From Pyropia yezoensis (taxonomy: Eukaryota; Rhodophyta; Bangiophyceae; Bangiales; Bangiaceae), in NCBI GenBank assembly GCA_009829735.1, contig CM020618.1:21499346-21563345 (forward strand): 64,000 bases of DNA. Reading direction: 5' to 3'. Both the position numbers and the translations under genes were made by a program. Below the pieces are notes generated by a model that saw nothing but the letters and a program-made list of their open reading frames with translations, searched no databases and had not been told where the DNA came from. Shown in pieces: positions 11,252 to 21,814 of this stretch (position 1 is its first letter; the number at the start of each line of letters is the position of its first letter).

Positions 11252-14200
11252 GCTGGACTTTCAGGGCGGATGTGGTTGCCGGCCTTCCCCTACTGCATGC
11301 ATGGACGTGCACGACGCATATCCCGCCCGCGCTATCACTGTCGGCCTCGCCGCGTTGCGCGACCAGTTTGTGCTGGACAAGGTGCGCATTGAGAAGTTGG
11401 ACAATCCCGACGGCAATGGGGGCGGCCCGGTAGCTGCTGCTGTGCGGTCAGCGTGTGGCGGTGAAAACAGTACGGCTCCGGGAGTGGCCGCACCCCGTCC
11501 GGCCGATGCGACACTCGAGGACGCGACGTGGCCGGCGGTCAAGCTTTGGGCCATCACGCTCACGCGCCCCCCTCCTCGGCACGCCGTCCAAGGCCAGCAG
11601 CAGCACCATCAGCAGCAGCGGCCGCCCCTCTCGTGGTCCGATTGGCCTCCTGAGGCCGAAAATGCGGTTGCCGGTACGTCCCCGACGTCGGGCCGCGTGC
11701 TCCACACGCCGCTGACGTGGTGGATGGAGGGTTCCCACATCAAACGCATGTACAGTGCGGTGTGGGTCCTGAAGCGGTTTGTGTCTTTGCCCCCGCTCGG
11801 CGGCGGGGGCGGCGGGGACGCGCGCGGGCGGCGTCCCCGCCCGTCATCCGCGTGGCGCCGCGTGCTCGCCCTCCGCTCCGGGCGTGTGGACGTGTCACCG
11901 CCGTCGCGGCCGACGCCGCAGTTGCAGTCGCCGACGCGACGGCCACTGCCACCGCCGCTGCACGAAGAAGAGACCCGCGGTCTGCCCGGCTGTGTCGTCC
12001 ACATGACAGACGCCAACCACGACGACGACAAACTACGACAGACAAACGTTGCTGTTGTTGATTGTACGTCGGGCGACCCGTCGGTTGACGTCCGGGTGTG
12101 GCAAGCGGTCCTTGACGTTGGGACGCTGAGAGAAGCTGCCCTGGACGTGGCCGCCCAGGCCGCGAGCTTACGTCATCGAGACGCATGTGCCAGGCACGTG
12201 GCTGGCTGCGGGCATGGGGAGGAAGTTTCGCGTACCGCGGCGTACGCAGCCGCTGCGGAAAGCGCCGCGTGCCAAGCCAGGCAAGAGACAAACACAGCCG
12301 GTCAGGAACAAACCACAAGAAGCGCCGCGCCGCCCGTTCTGCATCAACCTGGTCCTGGACAGGGTCGGCATGTGCCACACTCGACCAGTCGGCACCACGA
12401 GTCTTTTGTGACGTCGCAGCGCTCGCGCTTGGCGTCGCCGCAGCCGTTGCCACTGCCCGGCCGGCCGGGGTGGCAGACCGCTCGCCGGGGCGCTGCGCGG
12501 GGCCTGCAGCAAGTGGACGTGCTGACGCCAGACAAGCGGTTTCTTATAGCCATTCTGGAGGGCGCCCTCGGCACCACCGCCTTTGAACGCGGCTGTGGTG
12601 CCGTTGATGGCGGCATGTGTGCTGGCAGCGCCAGCGACTCTGCCGCCGAACGCCAGCCCTGTTGTTGTGAGCGACGGCAGGCTGCTGCCGAGATGGAGCC
12701 TTTCGAGCTCCTACTGTGGCTCTCCTCGCTGCACCCGCTTGTCGCCGCCGACGCGGAAGAGCGGCGGCGGCTTGCACCACAGCGGCAGCAGCCAACAACA
12801 CTACCGTTCCGCCCCGCGCGCCCGTCATCGACACCGACCCGCAAGCTGCAAGGCACACTTCCACCACCAATCGCCGAGCCTGCGGTACACAGCGACGGGC
12901 GCAGGAAGGCCTTTTCGTCATGGTGGGCCTGCGCGTCCGCTGCTGCGGCTGCCGGAGCTGAGCCTCCACCACATGGGCGAAAGCGTCCTCGTTCCGCCGT
13001 TGGGGGTACGGGCGTTCCATGCAGCCCTGAACAGGGTGCTGACGACGCGTGCGCTGCGCACCGGGAGGGGCTCGCCTTGTTGGCACTCAGCGCCACCGTT
13101 CGATGTGCTGTGACCGCCGTCGTGCGCTCCTGGGATGCCGTCGCAAGGCGCATCGGCTTTGAAAGCATCGAGAACTGCCTCGCCCCGTACCTCTTGTGGC
13201 ACTCACGGTCGTGTGCGTTTACGACGCTGTCAGAACCGCAAGGTACTGCCGGCGTTTTCGCGCCCGCTGCGCATCGGTTTGACATTTCCCACGGGCTCCC
13301 CCCCCCAACTTCCAGGGCCGACAGGGACGGGACTCCCGTCTGTACAGAGGCACTGCACCGCACCGGCGTCGCGGATGCACAGCTCCGCATGGCTGCTGCT
13401 CATTTTGTCTACCACATGGGGGAGGTGACGAAGCCCGAGCGACTCGCCGACGCGGCAGCCGCTCTGTTGGGAACAACTGCAATGCAGCAGCCGCAGCGGG
13501 GCCAGCCGCAGCGAGGACAGCATCTGCAAGCGCCTTCCCGCCCAGCCACCGCCACGGCGGCGGTTGCTCCACCACCGGCGTCGGCTGCGTCGGCGGTTGA
13601 CGCGCTTCCTGCTGCCGTCAATGGGGAAACAAAGCCGGGCTATTTGACAGCCGCTGCTTTTGTGGGCAGAGGACTGGCAGCACGCTGTCCGTGGGAGGTG
13701 GTGGGGGTGCCCCCAGTGCTAAACCCGACCGTCCGAGGCCTAACCGGCTTTCGGCCCGTCGTCGTCGATGCCGCAGGGGCAGCAGCGATGGGCACCATCC
13801 CGCCCGCGACGCCGGCCACCGCGGAGGAGGGGGGGGCGGGGGGGGGGGGGGGCGCCCCCGGGAGGATGCGTGCTTGTCGCGTAGAGGACGCAGGCGCCCG
13901 TGTGAGCCTGGTGAACCGCGCTCTTGCGCGCGACGCAGGCATCGCCGCAGCGCGTGCGGCGTTGGCTGCGGACATACACCGGGGTGGCACGCCTGTCGCT
14001 GCTGCTGCTGTTGCAACACACGCCGCTCCCCGTGTGTGTGACGACGAGGACGACGGCGGCGGCGTGGGTGGTGGGCGTGCCACGCCTGTCAATGCCGCTG
14101 GGGGGCAAGGCCAGCCAGGACCGCGAGCAGCACAAGCAGAACGAAAAGCACCGGCAGCAGCGTTCAGGGCGCAGCCGGCAGCACCATCGCCTGTACCATC

Positions 14201-17200
14201 AGCAGCACCAACAGCGCCGGCCAGACGAGCGGCGTCCGTAGCCGGGGGGTCACCAGTGCTCCCTCCGCCAGTGCCTGGCACCGAGGGCGGCTCTGCGGCT
14301 GCGTTGGGGAGTTGCAGGCCTGTCACCAACGACGTCCCGTTGGCCCGTCACATCCGCACTGTGCAGACGGCCATGCGTGCCATTGTGCAAACGCATGTGT
14401 GCGACGTGAGGGACCTCGACAACACCCACAGCGCCGCCAACGAGGGTGCCGGCAGCAGCAGCAGCAGCAGCAGCAGCCGCATCGGAGGATGTGATGCTTG
14501 CCGCATTGGCCCCGACCTGCGTGGCGCTGTTCAGCTCGTGCTGTCCGACCCCCCTTACAACACCCGCCGTCTACATGCAATGCCGAACTCTCATTACGAC
14601 AACCTGTCGGAGGACGTGCTGAAGAAGACCGCGTCGCGGATACACGACTGGGTTCGTCCTGGTGGGCACGTGCTACTATTTTGCAGCCCGATGCAGTTCC
14701 CGCTGTGGGTGACGCATCTGAGCGAGTTGGAGGACCCACTCCCGCCGACGGATGGTGACAAGGCAGCAGCCGTAGCTGCAGCTCCCGGCAGTGGGGAGGA
14801 ACCAGTGTCGGGGGGTCAACGTGCGGCTGCTGCTGAGGCAGGGGCTGCAACGGGTGCTGCCCCTGATGCGCCCGACGGTGCGGTCGCCGCTACGACCACA
14901 GGTCCGCCAAGGACGACCGACCGCTCAGCTGCCGGTAGCGGCGGGGGTCGTGACCCCAACCGTGGCAGTGGCGGTGGCGGGCGGGGCGGCTGGGAACCTT
15001 CTGTTGGAGAACCACGGCAGCGAAAACGACGACGGCGAGCTACACCCGCTTTTCAGGTGGAATCGTGCCCCATGTTGGCCGTTCTGGCGCCGAACGCGTG
15101 GGCACCGACAAGAAGGTCGTCGACGATGATGACCAACCGGTCCCAGTACGTGCTCCACGCGACCAGGAACGGAGCGCCCGCCGCGGCTGCCTGTCGGGCT
15201 GTTAATTACCGCACGTTCAACGCCGTCCCGTCGCGCTTCCCCGCGCACCACAACGTCATTGACAACGTGGTTCCCCTGCGGGATGTCGAGGTCCTTCGCT
15301 GGACGCCGGGGCTGAGAGAGTTGGTTGGTAAGCCGCAGCAGCAGGAGCAGCGGCAGAGCACCGGGCGGCGGGACGCCGACGGCGGGAGCGGGGGCGGCGG
15401 CGACAGCGGCAATGAGAATACGGACAGAGACGTGGACAATACGCCGTGCGGCTGCGACGACGGGGCCGACGACGACGGAGAAGTGCCTGACCCCAACGAT
15501 AATGTTGGCGACGACGACGATATGGATAGCGACGTTGCCGACGGCTCCGACACGGAGGGCGGCGACCAGGACGACACGGACGATGACGGCGACGACGACG
15601 ACGACGGAAGCGACGTCAACTGGAGTCTGGGCCCTCAAAGACGCACGAAGCGCGGAGCACGCCCCCCGGAACGGGGAGGCGGTGCCGGTCGAGGCAGCGC
15701 GCGTGCACGTGCACGTGCGGGTGGTGGTGGTGCTGCCCCCACCGCGTCGGCGGGGGCGTCGGGGGGTGCTCCCGACGACGTCCCGCCTCGCGCTGGCCGA
15801 CGCGTGGGTACTCGGCGTGCGTTGGACGACGGTGCTCCGTCCAAGCTGGCCAAGCCGCGCTGCCCGCCGCATCCCACCTCCTCTGTGCAGCAGCGTCAGG
15901 AGGAGCTGCAGCCGCAGCAGCGGCAGACGTCACCATTGCGTCCTCCTTTTCGCCCCGCTCACCACAAGACACGCCCGCGCGCCCTTGCGCCACGCGTCCG
16001 AAGCGAGCAGAAGTCTGTCCTCTTCCTGTCCGAGTTGATCATGCGAATGTCCAATGCGGACGACCTCGTCCTCGACATGTTTGCGGGCACGTGCTCCACC
16101 GCGATGGCCGCGATCAGGATGCCCAGCGGCCAGCATCGGCGCGTTGTTTGTGCCGACAGCGACCCGGCCGTCATTGCAGCGTCGCAGCCACGCCTGTTCC
16201 GAGAGTTTGTCGACCAGGTTGTTAGTGGCGGCTTCCGGTCGTGCCCCGACGTTACTGCAGAAGTGGTGCACGCTGCGCGAGAGGTGCTGGCAGCCAATGA
16301 GGCCGCCGCCGTCGCTGCGACAGGTGCTGCAGAAGGTGCTGGGGACCTGGTCGTGGCCAAGACCGCCCCGCTGCTGCTGGCGCCGTCCTTTCAAACGACA
16401 GCCGCTGCCTGGGCGCGCGTGCCCGGCCAGCCGTGCTTCACGGCCCTGCCAGCACACATGCTCCTCCTGCTTGCCAACCGGTGGGCCGCACAAAATGATA
16501 ACGAGCGAAGGGCGGGGTACCACACGCACCCCCGCGCGCCTGTGCGCGGAGCTGAGGTCGGCGGAGTGGTCATTGGACTCGGCGGGTGTAGCGTGGGAGA
16601 CTGGCCTCCTGACCTCGTTGCTCGCCTTGCGGTGGAGGACCACGAGCTGATGCTGGCTGTGGAGGCCGCTCACTACGGCGTCGTTGTCGCACATTCCCGC
16701 GTTGCGGGAGGCACCGCCGGGAGCGGCTTGTTTGCTGGACGCCGGTTCCGAAAAGGCGATACGATTTGCCCGTTCTACGGCGCGCTGACCACATGTAACC
16801 TGGCCAAACGTGGTATGACAAGGACCGACCGGTACGCGTCGCCGACACTGGGGGCCTTGGGACCTACGTCCAAGGCGTTTTCCGAGAACGCCGTCAAGGT
16901 CCATATTCGATCTGAAGGAAGCATGGAAGGAGACGAAGGGCAGCGGGGGACAACGGGGCGACTCCGAATGGGACAACAGCGACAGCAGCAGCAGCACCCG
17001 GGCGGCCCGCAGCAGCAAAAGCAGCAACACGAGCGTGACGGCGTGGAAGCGCAAGAGGAGCAGGGCCGAGCTCGGGAGGAGCTGGGCGAAGAAATCGTCG
17101 ACGAGGACGAGGACCGGCCGCTCCGTGCGCGCAAGAGCCGGGTACACTATGGCTCCGCTGTCGCCGCCTCGGCGACTTTCGCGTACATGATTCCCGCTGC

Positions 17201-17993
17201 CTGGTGAGTGGCGGGCCTGGTCAATGACGGGCGCCGGCAGACACGGCTGGAGCAGCAAGTTGGGGCAGCCACGGCCAAGAGCTTCTTGGCCGTGCAGCAC
17301 GCTCCCGAGGCGGCGGCGTTTTTGCCTCCTGCCGGGCGACCACCGGGCGGTGTTACACGCAAGGGTGCTGCGAGTGTTGCTGTAGATTCCACTGCTGCTG
17401 CTGCTGTTGGTGCTGCCAGTGACTCCTCTGCAGTTGTTGCGGGTGCTGCTTTGGGCGGCCAGGATTTCAATGTCGAAATGAGTGTCAGGTGTCCCGGCGC
17501 TCACGGCCAAGACCCGACTCTGTCGGAGCTTGTGGAGCCGGGGGTCGTCGCCCTTGTCGCCACGCGGGACATAGGCCAGGGGGAGGAACTGCGTACTGAT
17601 TACGGTACGTCCTACCGGTGGTTGACCACGGACATCAGACAAGCCATGTACGACGGCGACCGCGCTGGCGCATCGGTCCGCGACGGCGGCAGCGGCAGCA
17701 GCACGAGCCGCCGGCGGGGCAGTGCAACAAGGCAGACCACTGTTCGCCACACAAATGCGGACAGAAACCGGGAGCGGACCGAAGCCGACAACCGTCGCAG
17801 CACGCCCCACACGTTTGCGCCCATTCACGAAAGAGGCCGCGGCCCGGCCACGGGTGCAGCCCCGCCGGCTCACCGACCGAGCGTCGGGGGCCTTTATTCC
17901 CGGCCACCACACCCAGTGGCCACGCATGCTCACCCGTACTGTCACCGCTGCCGGGGCAGTGGCTTGGGCGTTGCGGGCACCAAGTGGCGCTGA
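10896..17993 (+). CDS. Beta-class DPPY DNA methyltransferase fused to a SET domain
   Basis: The start at ATG 10896 (MADLLPPSWL...) is chosen over the upstream open frame from 10536. Residues 1-1150 are not recognised, with Gly/Ala-rich stretches. Motif IV, SDPPYNTR (Asp 1218), precedes the SAM-binding motif I, LDMFAGTCST (Asp 1727), followed by VVCADSD. The order IV then I is the beta class of bacterial/phage amino-methyltransferases; DPPY favours adenine-N6 over cytosine-N4. About 500 residues, partly acidic, separate the motifs, where the target-recognition domain would lie. From about residue 1930 a SET domain begins with GSGLFAGRRFRKGD...PFYG and ends with NVEM and LVATRDIGQGEELRTDYG (about 17470-17610). 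TGA 17205-17207 interrupts it, but GTGAGT at 17204 is a strong 5' splice site, and a 216-nt intron to 17419 would restore the frame. The canonical SET NHSC box is not visible. Ends at TGA 17991-17993. Confidence 0.75.
17204..17419 (+). other. Candidate intron inside the SET coding region
   Basis: The sequence TG|GTGAGT at 17204 is a near-ideal 5' splice site. The AG at 17418-17419 follows a TGCTGCTGTTGGTGCTGCC stretch and gives an excised length of 216 nt, a multiple of three. It removes the only stop codon in the SET frame. Other AGs would also do, so the 3' end is uncertain. The alternative is a plain nonsense mutation. Confidence 0.45.
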
Positions 17994-18420
17994 ATGGCGG
18001 TACCGGCGGCGCGCGGTGGGGCCTATGACGGGTGCTGGGACGGACATGCGGAGAGGGGGGTTAGGGCTGAGTGTGGAATTGTGGGGGGGGAGGGCAGGGG
18101 AAGCGGCGCGTCGCGTACGTGGGGCAGCTCCGTTCAGTGCCACACGACCTCATTCCCAACGGGAGCTCGCTTTGAGCTGCAATGACAAACGCGATGGGAG
18201 CGGGGCTTGACACGGGGAGCGGGGCTGGGCAGGGTGGTGAGGGAGGGGTGGCGGGAGGGGTGGGGGGAGGGGGGGTGAGGGGAAGGGGGGGGCAGGGGGG
18301 GCCCGTCTGCAAGCCGAAACGTCTGCCGACACTTCCTCGTGGACGGTGGGGCGGGGGGGGGGGGGGGGGGGGGGGGGGCGGGACCCGACCTTGTCCACGT
18401 CCGCGGGCAAGCGCAGGGGG
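17994..18420. other. Spacer between MT-SET gene and right TIR
   Basis: Contains no supported gene. It is strongly G-rich on the + strand, with repeated GGGGTGG-type sequence at 18220-18300 and a 26-G run at 18353-18378. This mirrors the C-rich tract just inside the left TIR, so both element ends carry a C/G homopolymer block next to the inverted repeat. Confidence 0.5.
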
Positions 18421-18640
18421 GGAGCCGCCCACGGCAAAGTCTTTCGCGGACGCGGGTGGCCGGATCCCCACCCGGCCGGGTCGCCGCACAATCATTAGGC
18501 GTGCACCGGCCACCCGGGACGTGGCAGTCAGCGACGAACGTGGCAGTCCGCGGTGGCGTCGGGTCGCCGCATATCCATTATGCGAGCACCGGCCACCTGG
18601 GACGTGGCAGTCGGTGGTGGCCACTGTAATTAAAAGAAGG
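18421..18640 (-). repeat. Right terminal inverted repeat with extra repeat unit
   Basis: The core at 18421-18529 is the reverse complement of 1182-1290 with five mismatches in 109 bp. Outside it a second, diverged copy of the GACTGCCACGT...GGCCGGTGC...TAATG unit is present, so the right end has three GACTGCCACGT motifs (read on the - strand) against two on the left. This asymmetry in subterminal motif number is a feature of several eukaryotic DNA transposon groups. Confidence 0.85.
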
Positions 18641-19252
18641 AACATTAAATACAACAATCGATAACAAAGCGCGTTAAAATACAACAATCGATGCTTACCA
18701 TGACGCACCCGCACGGCCTGACTGCCCCCCCCCCCCCCACCCCGCTCTATCCCTAGGCCCCCCCTTCAGCCGCACCGCTCACATTGATTGTCCTGGCCGA
18801 CCCAGGCCGCGGTGCAACGCACCTGCAGCCGCGCCACAGCCGTGCACGTGTGGTGTGTGGGCCTGCATGGGGCGCGCACGCCGTGTGCTGGGGGGACTTC
18901 AGAGGAGGGGGGGGGGGGGGGGGGGGGGAGGGGAGCTTGGAAGGACGCGCTGCCTGACGGTTTGGAAGCACACTGCCAAGACGGCCGACGGCTGAGCAGA
19001 GCGCTATGTGGTACGACTGTGCTCCGGAAAGGGAACCAACTACCACACTGGCTATGTGTTACGACTGTGCTCCGGGAAGGGAACCAACTACCAGACTGGG
19101 TGCGTGCGTCGCGGCGAGGGCGCCAAATGGACTTCGACTCTCAACACACAGTCAGCAGGTGTCTATGGACAAGAAGAAAATCATGCATACCTCCTACTGG
19201 TCTGGGTATGGGTGCCGCCAACCCCACACCCCTGCGAGGGCTGGTCGCGCCG
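18641..19252. other. Right flank of the element; short repeats only
   Basis: Immediately outside the TIR the sequence becomes AT-rich, and a 15-bp unit AATACAACAATCGAT occurs twice, at about 18646-18691. A C run (about 18726-18737) and a G run (about 18908-18927) follow. A 48-bp tandem duplication with few differences begins at 19003 and ends near 19098; its copies share TACGACTGTGCTCCGG. No gene is supported. The stretch is downstream of the Ulp1-like gene, which is transcribed toward it. Confidence 0.6.
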
Positions 19253-21814
19253 TCAACAGTAGAGCTTTCCAATGAGCAGATCAAGGGCCATTCGCAGCCG
19301 GAGATTGGCGAGTGCCTCTGCGCCAACGACGGGTGGGATGGGGACTCCCAGGCTCAAGCAGTCCGCAAAGAGGAGCATGAAAACGCCACAGCTGCTGCCA
19401 TCGGTCTGGTAGGGTAGGCCCCGACGGACGACGATGCCGTCCCAGCAGGTTTCGTCTGCGACGCGTGCCGCCTCCGCTGCCGCGCGCGTCGCGGCAGCCG
19501 CAGCGCCAGCGCGCGCGTCCCCACCGTCGCAGCCGTCGTCGCAGCCGTCGAGCCGCGCGTCCGCCACATTCGATTTCGCCGCCGCCGCCGCCGCCACCAC
19601 AGCGACCTCGTCCCTGTACCACTGGCACAAAACAGAGAGCACTCCGGGTCGTACGTGCCGTGACCGGAAAGAGTTGAAAAACCGTACGCACCTGCGCACA
19701 GGGTTGATTTGTGCGAGGCACCAGTGGTTGCCGCCCTCGTGGATGGGCACCAGTATGGAGTGTAGTGCACAGACGTCCACCCCAGCCCCGCGCGTCCACC
19801 TCGATACACGCGCATGGTCACCTCGAACGACCGACTGCTGGTGGTCCGTCGCTGCCCCGTGGGGGTCCCCGCCGGTCAGCGTCGTGAAAAAGAAGGTGCC
19901 CCAACAGTGGGACTGTGCTGGGTCCAGTCGCCGCTTGGGGATGGGCTCCTCGACCGCCGCGGCGTCGCCCGCAGCAGCGACACTCGGGCCTGCAGCATGC
20001 GGTTCCTTGTTCATCTTGCCGTCGCCGTGTGCAGGATGTGTGGCCACCTCAGTCCCGTCCGACATCAAAAAGGCCACCCGGTCTTCGCATGCCTCCGGCC
20101 CCGTCGTAGGTGTCGCTTCCCCGGTCTCTCGCGGCGGCTGGCTTCCTTCCTGTGCCACCGGAGGAGCGTGGACGGGCTTGACTTGCCCCGCTGCGTCACC
20201 GACGCCGCCGCGAGCTTCCTGTCCAGCGTGCTCAGATGCGCCCCCAGGCGACCCGAGTCGCCCGCCCCGGCGACCCGTGTCAGGACCCCTCACGGTCGCG
20301 ACCTTGTCCTTTGTCGACGATGACGACGCGTCGCCCCGTCTAACGCGAGTATTCATCAACCCAACGTACGCGTTGATGACATTGTCGTTGAGCCACATGG
20401 CGGTATCGGAGAGCCGTCGCAAATCGCCCGCCGTGATGTCCGTCATCGAGCCGTGCACGCCAGGCACTTGAAAAAGCACCGTCTCACTTTGTCGACCGGT
20501 CGGCAGCCCTTTGATGAACGCCACACAGTCCGGTGGCAGGGGCTCCAAAGACAGGGCGCCAACGCGAGCAGTCGCTCCTACCGGAAGCTTTGGTGGTCCA
20601 CGAGGCGCCCTCTTCTTCGGCTGCACCGGCTGGTTGAGTTCCTCAGGGGCCTTCGCATCGGCGGCAGTGTCCGCCGTGGTGGTGGGGGTGGCGGCGGCCG
20701 CAGTCGTTCCCGCATCGTCCACATGTGCGGACCCAGAACCGTTCGTTCCTTCGCCCACTAGCGGAAACCGCACCGCGCGTTGCAGTGCGTGCCGGTCCCA
20801 CCTCCACACGCGCTGCCGCGGAAGGGGCCGCACGCCCACCTCCGATGCACCGCCGCCTGGGACAGCACGCTGGCCCATGACAAACGGTGCCACCTCGTAC
20901 GCGATGGCCGGCTCCAAGTGGACCTCGTCCTGCTGCCCCTGCTGTTCTTGGCGCTGCTGCTGCTGCTGCGGCTGGCTCTGGTCCTCTTTCGCACCGGAAT
21001 CTGCGCGATATGCCCGACCTGGGGCCTCCGCCGGTACCAGCGATGGTGGTGCCGTGAACCCGTCTATAGCCGCACCTTGCACGACGCCCAACAAGAAGCG
21101 CTCTTCCACAGAGCGCTTGGACGGCGCACACGCCAACACTTGTGCCACTCGGCGTGCCACTACGACGGCCCGCGCTGCGCGCTTTGACGCCTCACTCGCT
21201 GGTTGGCCTGCCACGCGCTCCTCGACAAGCAGCCCTCCCGCCGGGCCTCCACCCCCCATGTGGCGCCGACCACGAGCGGCGCTGGCGACGACGCCGGCGC
21301 CGGTGGCGGTGGCGGTGGCTGCGGCGGTGGCTGCGGCGTCCGCGGCATGAACCGAACAGCCAACAGCGGCAGAACGGGCCACAGCAATCGCCGCGGCAGC
21401 GCTGGGGTGCAAGACCCCCAAAAGGGGAAGTGGCGCACGGCCCTTGTCCGTTTGGTCGCCCGCACGCCTACCCCCCGCCTGGGGCCCACACAGCTGGGTT
21501 TGCCGGCGTTGACGCGGCGGCTGTTCGGAACGGGAGCTGGCGGACCGCCCACTGGACCGCCCACTGTCCGCGCCATCGCCGCCGGCATCACCTTCGCCGT
21601 CGCCGCCGCCGTCGCCGTCGCCCCCGACGCTGGCTACGTTATCCGTCGCCGTCGCCTGTGCACGAGAGCGCTTTCTACCCGCCACCGCGCTGTCGGTCGC
21701 ACAGGGAGCGCCCTCTGTGGCAGGGTCCGTCGGTGGCCCGGCCGCCGTTTGGGCGGCTGACGTTTGCGCCGCAGGTGCAGCCGTCGAGGGTGACCCCGTC
21801 ATCCTTGCCGCCAC
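19253..21814 (-). CDS. C48 (Ulp1/SENP-like) cysteine protease
   Basis: This 853-residue protein reads leftward from ATG 21814 to TGA 19253. The C-terminal third is a Ulp1-type protease: a substrate-groove segment beginning SDTAMWLNDNVINAYVGLM, the catalytic His in GGNHWCLAQIN (codon 19724-19726), the following beta strand RFFNSF, and the Gln and Cys in QTDGSSCGVF (Cys codon 19388-19390). Family members remove SUMO-like modifiers, and copies are frequently captured by eukaryotic DNA transposons. The residue normally Asp in the catalytic triad (the YYDS position) is Asn here (codon 19673-19675), which may lower activity. The N-terminal half is Ala/Gly/Arg-rich and unrecognised. It lies just outside the right TIR of the large element and points toward it; whether it is host, cargo of another element or a former part of the big element cannot be decided from sequence. 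Confidence 0.8.
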   Translation of the reverse strand: MAARMTGSPSTAAPAAQTSAAQTAAGPPTDPATEGAPCATDSAVAGRKRSRAQATATDNVASVGGDGDGGGDGEGDAGGDGADSGRSSGRSASSRSEQPPRQRRQTQLCGPQAGGRRAGDQTDKGRAPLPLLGVLHPSAAAAIAVARSAAVGCSVHAADAAATAAATATATGAGVVASAARGRRHMGGGGPAGGLLVEERVAGQPASEASKRAARAVVVARRVAQVLACAPSKRSVEERFLLGVVQGAAIDGFTAPPSLVPAEAPGRAYRADSGAKEDQSQPQQQQQRQEQQGQQDEVHLEPAIAYEVAPFVMGQRAVPGGGASEVGVRPLPRQRVWRWDRHALQRAVRFPLVGEGTNGSGSAHVDDAGTTAAAATPTTTADTAADAKAPEELNQPVQPKKRAPRGPPKLPVGATARVGALSLEPLPPDCVAFIKGLPTGRQSETVLFQVPGVHGSMTDITAGDLRRLSDTAMWLNDNVINAYVGLMNTRVRRGDASSSSTKDKVATVRGPDTGRRGGRLGSPGGASEHAGQEARGGVGDAAGQVKPVHAPPVAQEGSQPPRETGEATPTTGPEACEDRVAFLMSDGTEVATHPAHGDGKMNKEPHAAGPSVAAAGDAAAVEEPIPKRRLDPAQSHCWGTFFFTTLTGGDPHGAATDHQQSVVRGDHARVSRWTRGAGVDVCALHSILVPIHEGGNHWCLAQINPVRRCVRFFNSFRSRHVRPGVLSVLCQWYRDEVAVVAAAAAAKSNVADARLDGCDDGCDGGDARAGAAAAATRAAAEAARVADETCWDGIVVRRGLPYQTDGSSCGVFMLLFADCLSLGVPIPPVVGAEALANLRLRMALDLLIGKLYC

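Larger units (their letters stand above)
1113..18650. mobile_element. ~17.5-kb TIR-bounded element carrying DNA/chromatin-modifying genes
   Basis: The outer boundaries are two matching terminal inverted repeats, at about 1113-1290 and 18421-18640. Between them lie only two + strand genes: ParB-like plus 2OG dioxygenase (3442-10380) and DPPY DNA methyltransferase plus SET (10896-17993). The 109-bp TIR cores match at 104 of 109 positions, too well for chance or for an old duplication. No DDE transposase, tyrosine recombinase, reverse transcriptase or Rep/helicase signature was seen inside, so the element is either non-autonomous or moved by a protein whose family I do not recognise. The exact ends and the target-site duplication could not be fixed. 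Both outer ends are AT-richer and contain TAATT. That the unit is mobile is inferred from the TIRs. Confidence 0.75.
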
